Positions 25,722 to 34,400 of a stretch of 64,000 bases of DNA are shown in pieces; within the stretch, counting starts at the first letter, position 1, and each line of letters starts with the position of its first letter. The DNA comes from Bacillus sp. 2205SS5-2 (GTDB taxonomy: Bacteria; Bacillota; Bacilli; Bacillales; Bacillaceae_K): NCBI RefSeq assembly GCF_037024155.1, contig NZ_JAYKTS010000005.1, positions 124,001-188,000 on the forward strand, read 5' to 3'. The position numbers and the translations under genes are program-made. The notes under the pieces are model-generated. The model was not told where the DNA came from, did no database searches, and worked only from the letters and a program-made list of their open reading frames with translations.

Positions 25722-25886
25722 TTGGCTCTTTTCGCAAATTTTGTGTCTTTTCGAATCAGTTGATCATCTGTGGTACAGCTTTGTTTCGGGCATCATTTCG
25801 TCTGTTTTTGATAGAGATCAACAGTGAAATGGAGGATTTAATCAAAAATCAGGTGAAATAACCACAATGTAAACGAAAAGAGCCTT
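25722..25886. mobile_element. AAGGCT miniature element with TTGT duplication
   Basis: 165 bp with core TTTCGGGCATCATTTCGTCTG, flanked by TTGT (25718-25721 and 25887-25890). Confidence 0.8.
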
Positions 25887-25896
25887 TTGTTTAGAA

Positions 25897-26061
25897 AAGG
25901 CTCTTTTCGCAAAGAATCTTGCTTTTTGCAGACGTATATAGTCCCTTATAAGAGAGGTTTTGGGGCATTTTTTCGTATTCATTCGAATGCACTCTTTACA
26001 AAATTGGATGTTGTCTCAAATTTATAGATTCAAAAATAACGATGGATACGAAAAGCGCCTT
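25897..26061. mobile_element. AAGGCT miniature element, second of a pair
   Basis: 165 bp, starting ten bases after the previous copy. Ends AAGGCTCTTTTCGCAAAG and GATACGAAAAGCGCCTT; flanks AGAA and AAAA agree at three of four positions. Confidence 0.65.
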
Positions 26062-26074
26062 AAAAAATACCGAT

Positions 26075-26428
26075 TTACAAAGGTAAATAGTACCCTAAGT
26101 ACAATACAAGTACTATTGAAACAATTAACTGAATCCAAAACATTTTTGTTTCTTTCCCTTTTTTCAAACGAACAAGTACCATTTCAAACATCCCGATTAC
26201 CCAGAAACCAACCAGCATTTTTACCCCGTAAAAAGCAGGATCTAAGGATTGATTGTAAAAGAAAAGTAGTGCTCCTGTTACAATAATCAAAAGATAAAAT
26301 AATCGCAACACCATATGAACAATTTTCATGGCTTTTGCTTTACCGCTACGATGCAGGCTGTACGCAACGAAGAATAAAATAAGTGCAACAACCCATGTAG
26401 TAATATGAGCATGTGTATTGTGTAGCAT
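26075..26428 (-). CDS. yisL: YisL family small membrane protein
   Basis: 117 residues with four hydrophobic segments (about 8-24, 36-57, 66-86, 95-115), N-terminal HNTHAHITTWVVALILFF and the GVKMLVGFWVIGMFEMVL pattern of the YisL (UPF0344) family. An inner-membrane protein of unknown function. AGGAGG fits the start. It sits beside yisK as in B. subtilis. Confidence 0.85.
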   Translation of the reverse strand: MLHNTHAHITTWVVALILFFVAYSLHRSGKAKAMKIVHMVLRLFYLLIIVTGALLFFYNQSLDPAFYGVKMLVGFWVIGMFEMVLVRLKKGKETKMFWIQLIVSIVLVLYLGYYLPL

Positions 26429-26509
26429 TGATAAACCTCCTTAAGTTCAAATAAAAATTTCTTTCTCATCTTACCATATTTTTTAAGTGAATTGGAAACC
26501 CCCCCTACC

Positions 26510-27409
26510 CTACTGCATAAGATTCGTCAGTTTCCCAATTCCTTCAATTGATATTGTCACAGAATCTCCACTTTTTAAGAAGACAGGTGGTTTCATTCCT
26601 TTGCCCACTCCAGCTGGTGTCCCCATCGCTATAATATCTCCCGGTTGTAAAGTCATCCCCTTGGATAACGTCGCAATAACCTCTGAGATTGAAAAGATTA
26701 ATTGCTCTGTATTCGATGATTGTCTCACTTCATCATTTACAGTTGTCATGATTGATAGATTGTCAGGATGCTTTATTTCATCCTTGGTTACAATCACCGG
26801 CCCTAGAGGACAAAATGTATCCAAGCTTTTGCCAATGAAAAATTGCTTATGCTTTCGCTGTAAATCTCTAGCAGTAATATCATTTAGAATCGAGTATCCA
26901 AAGACGAAATCCAAAGCATTCTCTAATGGAATATTCTTTCCTTCCTGACCAATGACGACGGCCAATTCCCCTTCGTAATCAACTTCGCTCGTCACATCTT
27001 CATGGAGATTCACCGAATGAAACGGCCCGATGACAGAGGTTGGTGACTTAGTGAACACCAATAGGTCGGTTGGAATATCATTTTCACTCCCCATTTCAAT
27101 TGCATGGTCTCGATAATTTTTCCCTACACACATAATGTTTTTTCTCGGCTTCGGAATAGGGGCTATTATTGTTATCTCTTCCACAGACCATGTTAAAACC
27201 TCTTCTTTCCCTTCGGCTTTTCCTCTCACTAAATCTTCCCCTATAATAGGGCGGAAAGAATCATACTTACAAATTAAAGCCGAAAGGTCAACTGGATAAG
27301 GTTGATCAGGGTGATACAATTCACCCATTTTAAGAAGGTCCCAAACCCTCCCTTCTTTGAGGACCCCAATCGATTCTTTATCTTTTTTTTGAAAAGTTAA
27401 AAATTTCAC
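26510..27409 (-). CDS. yisK: Fumarylacetoacetate hydrolase family protein YisK
   Basis: 299 residues starting at GTG 27409 after GAGGG. The N-terminal 75 residues are a lid-like extension; the FAH fold follows with metal ligands in EVDYEGELAVVIG (Glu/Glu/Asp pattern, about 145-157) and DITARDLQ, and the closing GDIIAMGTPAGVGKG. B. subtilis YisK has oxaloacetate decarboxylase-type chemistry and affects cell width with Mbl (recalled). It adjoins yisL and a DUF418 gene on the same strand, possibly as one transcript. Confidence 0.88.
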   Translation of the reverse strand: MKFLTFQKKDKESIGVLKEGRVWDLLKMGELYHPDQPYPVDLSALICKYDSFRPIIGEDLVRGKAEGKEEVLTWSVEEITIIAPIPKPRKNIMCVGKNYRDHAIEMGSENDIPTDLLVFTKSPTSVIGPFHSVNLHEDVTSEVDYEGELAVVIGQEGKNIPLENALDFVFGYSILNDITARDLQRKHKQFFIGKSLDTFCPLGPVIVTKDEIKHPDNLSIMTTVNDEVRQSSNTEQLIFSISEVIATLSKGMTLQPGDIIAMGTPAGVGKGMKPPVFLKSGDSVTISIEGIGKLTNLMQ

Positions 27410-27430
27410 TTTTGTATTTCCCTCTTCTCT

Positions 27431-28606
27431 TTATGTCGTTCCACGTTTTTTGATCTTTCCATAGGTTAAGGTTCTCCACAATTTCTCCATCGGTCCATAT
27501 TGAAAACGAGATAGCCAGATTTCTGCGATGATGACCTGAATAAAGAAGATGACAAATACAAGCCATGTTCCTGTTGTTAATGTGACTTCCCCATATAATC
27601 CTAAGCCATAGGAATAGAAAATAAGAGTTCCAATAATGGATTGCGTTAAATAAAGGGTTAGCGACATCTTACCAGCCTTAGCTAAAGGTTGAAGAATGCG
27701 ATTCATAAACCCGTTCATGCTAATCAATATAATGGTCGCGGCATACGCTACCGAGAGAAACGGTCCGCCCAGAAAATCTTGAATGCTGGTAAACGTATAA
27801 TTAGTTTCTATGATAAAAGGAAGTAATTTTATCCCTAGCCCTACCACCAGAGAAATAAGCAGTATGGTCACCCACATTCCTTTTTTTTCATGGGCATTTT
27901 CAAGAAGTTTTTCTTTTGACGCACCTGCACCAATCATCATCATTGGTAAAATTGCTAATAACAAAAAGGGTAAATTCAGCGGTCTATTTACTAAGAACCA
28001 ATCCTGAAAACGTTGAGAGAAAATTTCAGCATAATTTCCCGAAGAGTATACTCTAAACGCCTCTTGTACCGATTGGATATCAGTAAAATACAACATTTGA
28101 TTTGGACTGATAACGTACAGGATTACAAACATGCTACTTATTAATAGTTGCGGAATAAAAAACAACAGTGCTCCACTAATCAGAAGTGTTTTGCCTGACC
28201 ATCTCATCATTCCTATTAGTAGTAAACCGAATAATGCATAATTTGTTAATATATCTCCCGACCATATGAAAAGTGCGTGTATCAAGCCAAACACAAGCAA
28301 AACACTTAATCTACGGATTCCCAATGAAAGAAAGGAAACGCCTCTAGTGAGTGCCCGCTCTCTTTGAATGGCTAAACCATAACCAAAGAGCATAGCAAAG
28401 AGCGGATAAAAGCTCGCTTGAACAAGAACATCGATAAACATATAAAGATTCTCTTCTCCTTTCCCTTCCCACCACTGATACGGATTGTAGTGAAAAATTG
28501 GGGAGTGAAACGATATCATGTTGACTAGAAAAATCCCTAATAATGCAAATCCCCTCATCATATCTAATGAGTCAATTCTTGCTGACTTTTTAACTGGTTC
28601 CATCGT
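27431..28606 (-). CDS. DUF418 family membrane protein
   Basis: 391 residues from ATG 28606 (MEPVKKSARIDSLDMMRGFALLG...). The frame stays open to 28663, but those extra codons run into a miniature element, so they are unlikely native. A TTG at 28615 with AGGA five bases upstream is the main alternative start. About ten membrane segments; RIDSLDMMRGFALLGIFLVN and the C-terminal FQYGPMEKLWRTLTYGK are hallmarks of DUF418 proteins, related to acyltransferase-3 membrane enzymes. Function unknown. Confidence 0.85.
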   Translation of the reverse strand, partial: TMEPVKKSARIDSLDMMRGFALLGIFLVNMISFHSPIFHYNPYQWWEGKGEENLYMFIDVLVQASFYPLFAMLFGYGLAIQRERALTRGVSFLSLGIRRLSVLLVFGLIHALFIWSGDILTNYALFGLLLIGMMRWSGKTLLISGALLFFIPQLLISSMFVILYVISPNQMLYFTDIQSVQEAFRVYSSGNYAEIFSQRFQDWFLVNRPLNLPFLLLAILPMMMIGAGASKEKLLENAHEKKGMWVTILLISLVVGLGIKLLPFIIETNYTFTSIQDFLGGPFLSVAYAATIILISMNGFMNRILQPLAKAGKMSLTLYLTQSIIGTLIFYSYGLGLYGEVTLTTGTWLVFVIFFIQVIIAEIWLSRFQYGPMEKLWRTLTYGKIKKRGTT

Positions 28607-28642
28607 TGACAATAGAATCCTACCCTTCTTTTTATCTTTTAA

Positions 28643-28807
28643 TTCGGCTCTTTTCGAAGACATTGTTTCTATTTATACTAATTTTAGATAGAATCCTCCA
28701 TCTTGCTGCTACAACCCACTAAAAATAGACGATAAGATGCCCCTAAACAAAACTATATCACCTTTTAGAGACTGGTTCGAGAGCAACAATCTTTGCGAAA
28801 AATCTTT
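28643..28807. repeat. AAGGCT miniature element, degenerate
   Basis: Between the DUF418 gene and gerPA. Left CGGCTCTTTTCGAAGACATTG, core AGATGCCCCTAAACAAA, right CAACAATCTTTGCGAAAA. It overlaps the extended 5' frame of the DUF418 gene. Confidence 0.65.
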
Positions 28808-28855
28808 TTTTACACTTCACCTTATTTTAGCACTTTTCTCTTGATAGGCTATAGT

Positions 28856-28883
28856 CACGTTTTTAGGTAAGTTTCATAGGCTA
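28856..28883 (+). promoter_or_regulatory. Sigma-K-like promoter of gerP
   Basis: CATAGGCTA at 28875-28883 fits the sigma-K -10 pattern CATANNNTA, and an AC dinucleotide lies 16 bases upstream (28857-28858), as expected of the short sigma-K -35. The gerP operon of B. subtilis is sigma-K dependent in the mother cell. Confidence 0.65.
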
Positions 28884-28915
28884 ACATATATGCAAGACAA
28901 AGGATGTGAACGGCG

Positions 28916-29137
28916 ATGCCCGGTTTTGTGGGGATCATTCAAGTCGTTAGTGTAGGATCAAGTGGTGTTGTTCATGTAGGAGATATTTTTCAACTGCAAC
29001 CAAATGCCGTAGCAAAAACGTTTTCCGGTGCGGGCTCTTTCAATACTGGTAATGGTCTATCCGTCTATAATGAAATTTCTAATACAAATGTAAACGATTC
29101 AGATGGCGTGGATCAACCAATAACTTTTACATTGTGA
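28916..29137 (+). CDS. gerPA: Spore germination protein GerPA
   Basis: 73 residues. MPGFVGIIQVVSVGSSGVVHVGD, then AKTFSGAGSFNTG and a C-terminal DSDGVDQPI: the GerPA/GerPF pattern. GerP proteins lie in the inner spore coat and help nutrients pass through to the germinant receptors. It is first of six genes in the conserved order A to F and is strongly similar to GerPF at the end of the operon. Mother-cell expression late in sporulation is inferred from the promoter upstream. Confidence 0.92.
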   Translation: MPGFVGIIQVVSVGSSGVVHVGDIFQLQPNAVAKTFSGAGSFNTGNGLSVYNEISNTNVNDSDGVDQPITFTL

Positions 29138-29148
29138 GTGTGATAACT

Positions 29149-29367
29149 GTGAATATTTATGTGCAGCAAACTATTCAAATTCATTGTATTAAAATCGGGG
29201 CAGTGTCCAACTCTTCAGTATTCCAAATTGGCACATCAGGTACAATTCAACCCGCTTCTTATTTATTCAATACAGGAGGATTTATTAAGGCTGCTCCTCA
29301 AGCAGAAAAAAATGGAGGAGCAGAATTTAAGCAAGAATCTACACTTGTTCCATTATCAATTTCTTAG
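29149..29367 (+). CDS. gerPB: Spore germination protein GerPB
   Basis: 72 residues from GTG 29149 (start chosen because family members begin at the NIYVQQTIQI block). A GTG at 29134, overlapping the gerPA stop as GTGA, is an alternative that adds five residues. Contains SNSSVFQIGTSGTIQPAS and an FNTGGF motif, then a Gln/Glu-rich tail ending LVPLSIS. Second gene of the gerP operon; part of the coat permeability complex. Confidence 0.88.
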   Translation: MNIYVQQTIQIHCIKIGAVSNSSVFQIGTSGTIQPASYLFNTGGFIKAAPQAEKNGGAEFKQESTLVPLSIS

Positions 29368-29384
29368 GCGAAAGAGGTGAAAGC

Positions 29385-30011
29385 ATGTATCATACACCAA
29401 CCAATTGGCAGCAAATTCTGCAATATATCGAAACACAAAACAAAAAAATCAAGCAGCTAGAAGACATGCTAACGATCCTGCAAAAAGAAGTGACAGATTT
29501 AAAGGAAAGACCCAGTGTTAACGTAGAAAAAATTGAATACAAGTTTGATCAATTAAAAGTTGAAACATTAGAAGGAACGTTAAATATTGGCTTAAATCCA
29601 AATGATTTAAACAATATTGAAGATCTGGCAGTGAATCAACCAAACCAAAATATCGATGTATTAGAGAACGGGGAATTAAGGCAACAGCTGATTGAGGGAA
29701 TTCAACAATACCTAAATGATGGATTGCCTTCCCTCATAGGAGATACAGAAGCACAACTCTCTCGTACACTAGATGGTTCCTATTATAAAATGATTCAAGA
29801 AGACCTCGAAAAGCAACTTCCCCAACGAGTGGACTTTTATTTACAAACTTTCCCTGCTTCCGCATACGAAAAAGGGAATCCACAAGGAGCATACGACAAG
29901 ATTTTTTATAAATTAAAAAACGATATTCATCAAGCTGTTTTTGCCTTTATTTCACAAATCCCATCAGGAATGAATCGAAAGGATGAAAAACATGAACCTC
30001 CAAGTCATTAA
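29385..30011 (+). CDS. gerPC: Spore germination protein GerPC
   Basis: 208 residues, the largest and only non-paralogous GerP protein. N-terminal coiled coil (about 8-45: ILQYIETQNKKIKQLEDML), then the conserved VEKIEYKFDQLKVETLEGTLNIG block and a mostly helical C-terminal half. It is thought to scaffold the other GerP proteins in the coat. AAAGAGG precedes the ATG. Its end overlaps the start of gerPD. Confidence 0.9.
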   Translation: MYHTPTNWQQILQYIETQNKKIKQLEDMLTILQKEVTDLKERPSVNVEKIEYKFDQLKVETLEGTLNIGLNPNDLNNIEDLAVNQPNQNIDVLENGELRQQLIEGIQQYLNDGLPSLIGDTEAQLSRTLDGSYYKMIQEDLEKQLPQRVDFYLQTFPASAYEKGNPQGAYDKIFYKLKNDIHQAVFAFISQIPSGMNRKDEKHEPPSH

Positions 30012-30171
30012 TCGTGAATTATGTGTCGGCAATATAAACGTTGCCGGTGTTGCAAGTTCTGCCCTACTATTAGTTGGGGATGCCAACACGATTCAACTTG
30101 CTTCTACCTTTGATACCCCTGCTGAATCCCTTATCATCGGTCCCTTTGTTCCGCTTGCTCCAAAAGGATAA
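29992..30171 (+). CDS. gerPD: Spore germination protein GerPD
   Basis: 59 residues from the ATG at 29992, nine bases after AAAGG; an ATG three codons earlier overlaps the ribosome site. The start lies within the end of gerPC. Sequence MNLQVINRELCVGNINVAG, then LLVGDANTIQLAS, FDTPAESLIIGPFVPLAP, the closely conserved GerPD tail. Same coat complex as its neighbours. Confidence 0.9.
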   Translation: MNLQVINRELCVGNINVAGVASSALLLVGDANTIQLASTFDTPAESLIIGPFVPLAPKG

Positions 30172-30173
30172 TT

Positions 30174-30551
30174 ATGAGCAGGTATTCATTCGTACAGGGG
30201 GTTAATCTAACTTCCTTAATCTTTTCTTCTGTTCTTCAGATAGGGGACACTCGATATCTAGATGGGAAATCAAAGGTTCTAGCCGTTCAAAGGGAGCAAG
30301 AAATATTTTTTGGAAATGAAGGCGACGATCTTTATCAGTATCCGGTTTTTTATGAACAAATCCCCTTTCTGACTTTACCACCTCCAACCAATATCTCTAT
30401 TCTTAACCAAAAGCCGGTCATCAACGTGGGGATCATTGACATTATCGGAGTCTCTACTACCGGGATTGTGCATATCGGCAACCTCGGGGATGTTCGACTA
30501 GAATCAAGAATTAAGCATATACGTCAGTTAGAAAATCAAAACGGCGAGTGA
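30174..30551 (+). CDS. gerPE: Spore germination protein GerPE
   Basis: 125 residues, two bases after the gerPD stop. N-terminal SFVQGVNLTSLIFSSVLQIGDT and C-terminal INVGIIDIIGVSTTGIVHIGNLGDV show the duplicated SS-x-x-x-IGD motif shared by the GerPA/B/D/F family; the middle is variable. Coat protein needed for normal germinant access. Confidence 0.88.
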   Translation: MSRYSFVQGVNLTSLIFSSVLQIGDTRYLDGKSKVLAVQREQEIFFGNEGDDLYQYPVFYEQIPFLTLPPPTNISILNQKPVINVGIIDIIGVSTTGIVHIGNLGDVRLESRIKHIRQLENQNGE

Positions 30552-30611
30552 ACGATTCAATGAATTTCTTCATAGACTATTGAAGAATCTTATACAAAGG
30601 GATGTTTTCAA

Positions 30612-30830
30612 ATGCCTGCTATTGTTGGTCCAGTTCAAATCTTAAATGTTGGTGGGGGTAGCGTACAATTCGGTGACGCTGCGATTATCTCACCAAAATC
30701 TAGTAGCAAAACAGTCGGTGGTTCTGGGGCGTTTAACACTGGTCCTTTCATTATTACCTTCAATGGGTTTAGTATCAATTCAACCGTGGGCATAAATGGA
30801 GTTGACCAACCGATACTCGGAAACAACTAA
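30612..30830 (+). CDS. gerPF: Spore germination protein GerPF
   Basis: 72 residues, MPAIVGPVQILNVGGGSVQFGD, then SSKTVGGSGAFNTGPF and GVDQPI near the end; paralogue of GerPA. It lies 60 bases after gerPE, a larger gap than elsewhere in the operon, with its own site AAAGGGATG upstream. A terminator follows directly. Confidence 0.92.
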   Translation: MPAIVGPVQILNVGGGSVQFGDAAIISPKSSSKTVGGSGAFNTGPFIITFNGFSINSTVGINGVDQPILGNN

Positions 30831-30857
30831 GGGAAAGCCCAAGAGCTTTCCCTTTTG
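30829..30857 (+). terminator. Terminator of gerP operon
   Basis: Stem AAGGGAAAGC/GCTTTCCCTT with a six-base loop and T-rich tail, overlapping the gerPF stop codon. Confidence 0.88.
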
Positions 30858-30930
30858 TTGAATGAAATTGAATACTTTGTCGATTTCCGTTCTTTGCTAG
30901 CAAATCTAATTTTCAATATAACTTATTTAA

Positions 30931-31054
30931 CTGACTTAGTTTGAATTTCCATCTATACAAGTTGAACTAAAGAGTTTACTCAAAACAGTGCACTCTATCC
31001 GATGTCCAAGTTCATCACAATGTTACCTGTCGGATAGAGCTCCTATTTTTTTTT
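30931..31054 (+). ncRNA. Candidate small RNA with own promoter and terminator
   Basis: CTGACT (30931-30936), 17-base spacer, TATACA (30954-30959) form a modest promoter. About 88 bases of transcript would end at a perfect ten-base stem CTCTATCCGA/TCGGATAGAG (30993-31002, 31030-31039) with a 27-base loop and nine Ts. No reading frame of note. Speculative but internally consistent. Confidence 0.4.
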
Positions 31055-31313
31055 AAGCAACGCGTGGAATTGTATTGATTGAAAGTGGTATTCCATTTGG
31101 TGGAACGTATTTCCCAACAGATGTCAATGAATGACCTAATTGCGTTTATCCATTCAAAGTGAGATAGATGAATATCTTTCTATATCAAACCTAGCTCTAG
31201 TAAGTAAAATTCGTTTTTATTTTCCTCGTCGCACATCTATCTAAGCAAAACATGTGAAGGATAACTAATTTTTCATGTGAAAAGCAACGATGTTTGCGTT
31301 AACTTCTTTCTAC

Positions 31314-31477
31314 AAGGCTCTTTTCGTATACATTGTGGCTATTTCATCTGATTTTTAATTAAATTGCCCATTTTACTGATGATTTCCATCAATAATAGAC
31401 GAAATGATGCCCGAAACAAAGCTATATCAACGTTTATAGACTGGTTCGAAAGCCACAAACTTTGCGAAAACAGCCTT
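31314..31477. mobile_element. AAGGCT miniature element with CTAC duplication
   Basis: 164 bp, one of the best-preserved copies. Ends AAGGCTCTTTTCGTATACAT and GCGAAAACAGCCTT; flanked by CTAC (31310-31313 and 31478-31481). The right duplication contains the addA stop codon. Confidence 0.85.
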
Positions 31478-34400
31478 CTACATAGAAAGCTCGTGACAAC
31501 CATCAAAGAAATAAAGGTACTTCCCTTTTAGCTTTTCGCCAAGAATCTCTTCTATTGCTTTTTCATACAAATTCAACTGAATTTCGTAGCGGTTCTTCAG
31601 GTCTGGTTGAGCTTTTGTAAAATCACCTTGATATTTATCAACAATATTATCGGTCTTATAATCTACAAGAACAAGACCATCCTTTTCCTGAACCAAACAA
31701 TCAATTACTCCTTGGACGAGAATGATTTCCTCTCCATCTTCAGTATCCTGATAAAAATCCTGAGCTCTTACTCCTAAACTAAAAGGGACTTCGCGCTGTA
31801 CACGCTCTGCTCGGAGCACTCTTTCACCAATGGATGTATGGAAAAATGAGACGATTTGATCAACCTCAATGGCTTCCGCTTGTTCAAGAGATAACAATTC
31901 TTTTCGAGTCAGCTCAGTTAACAGTTCAACTACTTCTTGTTGAGTTGGCTGCTTATCTAATGATATATGCTGCATGACTGCATGCATAGCCGTCCCTCGT
32001 TCTGCTGGTGAAATGGTCTTTGCTTGTAAAAATTGCGGTCGTTTCATGATAGGCTTTTGGAATTTTTTGATGATATCATCACTTGCAGCCTCGTCCGCTA
32101 CTTGAAACATTTTCTTGATTTCTGACACCGATTGTTTTGACTTTCTTTGAACCGCTGCCTTGTAGGGATATTTCCAATTTAATTTTGCTACAATTTCTTC
32201 TTTAATGGGCGTTGAAATATTCACTTTCTCCCCTTTTATCACATGTTCTTTCCACTCTTCCTCAACTTCTTGTGGTGTTTCTTCATCCTTTGAAAAAAAA
32301 GTTTTCGAATAAAAGGAGAGATTCCAGCGCGAAGGATGTCCAATAATTTCATTAGAAATGAAACTCCCCTCGACTTCACCCTCATGGAGGACTTCACACG
32401 ATTGGTGCCGAACGAGGGCTGGTCCGAGCCAATCCAAATAGCTAAGCGCAGATGCACGTTCGTAATCAGCCAGTAACCATTCCGTTTGTTGAAGAGCGCT
32501 TCTCCACTTGATCATGCTCTTTTCTAAATCTTTAACTGTAGCTACTAAATACAATTTCTCTTTCGCACGTGTTAGAGCAACATAAAGGACACGCATTTCT
32601 TCTGCAATGGTCTCCATCCGTTTTTTCCGCTTCAACGCAAGCTGTGCGATCGAAGGATAGGTGATCCGTTTATCCGCGTTCACATATTTCGTTCCTAATC
32701 CAAATTCTTTATCTAATAAATATGATTTATTCAAATCCATTAAATTAAATTGCTTCGATAAACCAGCGACAAATACAACTGGAAACTCTAGTCCTTTACT
32801 GGAGTGGATAGTCATTAGGCGGACGACATCTTCTTGCTCACTTAATGCTCTCGCAGCACCTAGATCATCTCCTCGTTCTCTCATTCTTTCAACAAATCGA
32901 AGAAAACGAAACAGCCCTCGAAATGAAGTCTCTTCATATGATCTAGCTCGATCATATAATGCTCGAAGATTGGCTTGACGCTGTTTTCCTCCGGGCATTC
33001 CCCCGACAAAATCAAAAAACTTCGTATCACGGTAGAGTTGCCAGATCAAGTCCGATAATGCCCCTTGTCTAGCCAGTGTCCTCCATGTTCCAAGCATCTC
33101 CATAAAGGTACTTAGCCTATCATAAGCTTCTTCCTTTGGCGCTGATTGGATGTATTTTGTGATTGCTTCATAGAACGAACCCGCTCGTGAGTGCACTCGA
33201 ATGGAAGCGAGTTCCTCTTCATTCATTTCTACAATAGGAGATCGCAACACCGAGGCAAGCGGAATATCTTGATAAGGATTATCGATTATTTTTAATAAGG
33301 ACACCATAATTGAAACTTCAATAGCATCAAAATAGCCTGTCGAAAGGTTCGCATAAATGGGTATATTCATTGACTTAAACTCTTCCATAATTTCAGGTGC
33401 CCAAGGCATTGAACGCAGCAGAATGACCATATCTCGATAGCGAATCGGTCGATGCTTTCCTTTCTTGCTATCATAGACTAAGGCCTGACTATCTATCAGT
33501 TCTTTTACTTTTTTAGCCATATACCTTGCCTCTAGCTGTGATTTTTCTAGCTCTAGTTTACTAAAAGCAGTCTCAACCTCCACTTCCTCTTCAATTGTCT
33601 CTTCATCTGCTAGGTCAATGAATGCAAGTTCCACAGGATACTCATCCTCCTCAGGATAAGCTGCTCCTTTTACAAGTTCCGCACTTTTGTCGTAATCAAT
33701 CTCACCAACTTCAACACCCATAATCTGCTTAAATATAAAGTTCGTACCCGCCAGAACTTCTTGTCTGCTACGGAAGTTTTGCGATAAGTCTATTTTGAGC
33801 CCAGTATTTTCTCCAAGTGTGGTAAAACGATTATATTTGCTTAAAAATAGCTTAGGCTCTGCCAACCTGAACCGATAGACAGACTGCTTTACATCACCCA
33901 CCATAAAGAGATTTCCCTGCTCTTCTCCTTCGATCGTAATCAAAGAAATTAGAGTCTCTTGAACCATATTTGTGTCTTGGTACTCATCAACAAGCACTTC
34001 TTTAAATTGATGTTGATAGGTATCAGCTGCTTCTGAAGGCTGACCATTATCGGATAGAATCTCTAATGTGAAATGCTCTAAATCTGAAAAATCGACTAGT
34101 CCACGTTCTCCTTTCACTGTTTGAAATCGGATTGAAAAGTCTTTGACTAGCTTGATTAATGTCAAGATCACAGGCTTCATCTCTCGTAAATCTTTTAGAA
34201 AACTTTCAGGCTTTCTTGAGAAAAACTCTTCCTCAAGTTTTTCAATCATCTTTTTCCCCTGGGCTCGCAGTGCTTTTGCTTCTTCGATTTTCTCAGGATC
34301 GTACTGATCTCCTCGACATGGTTTTAATCGAGAGAATTTCAATTCTTGAAAACGAATATAAAGCTCTTCCCACGAACTCTCCAAGGAAGACATCATTCCC

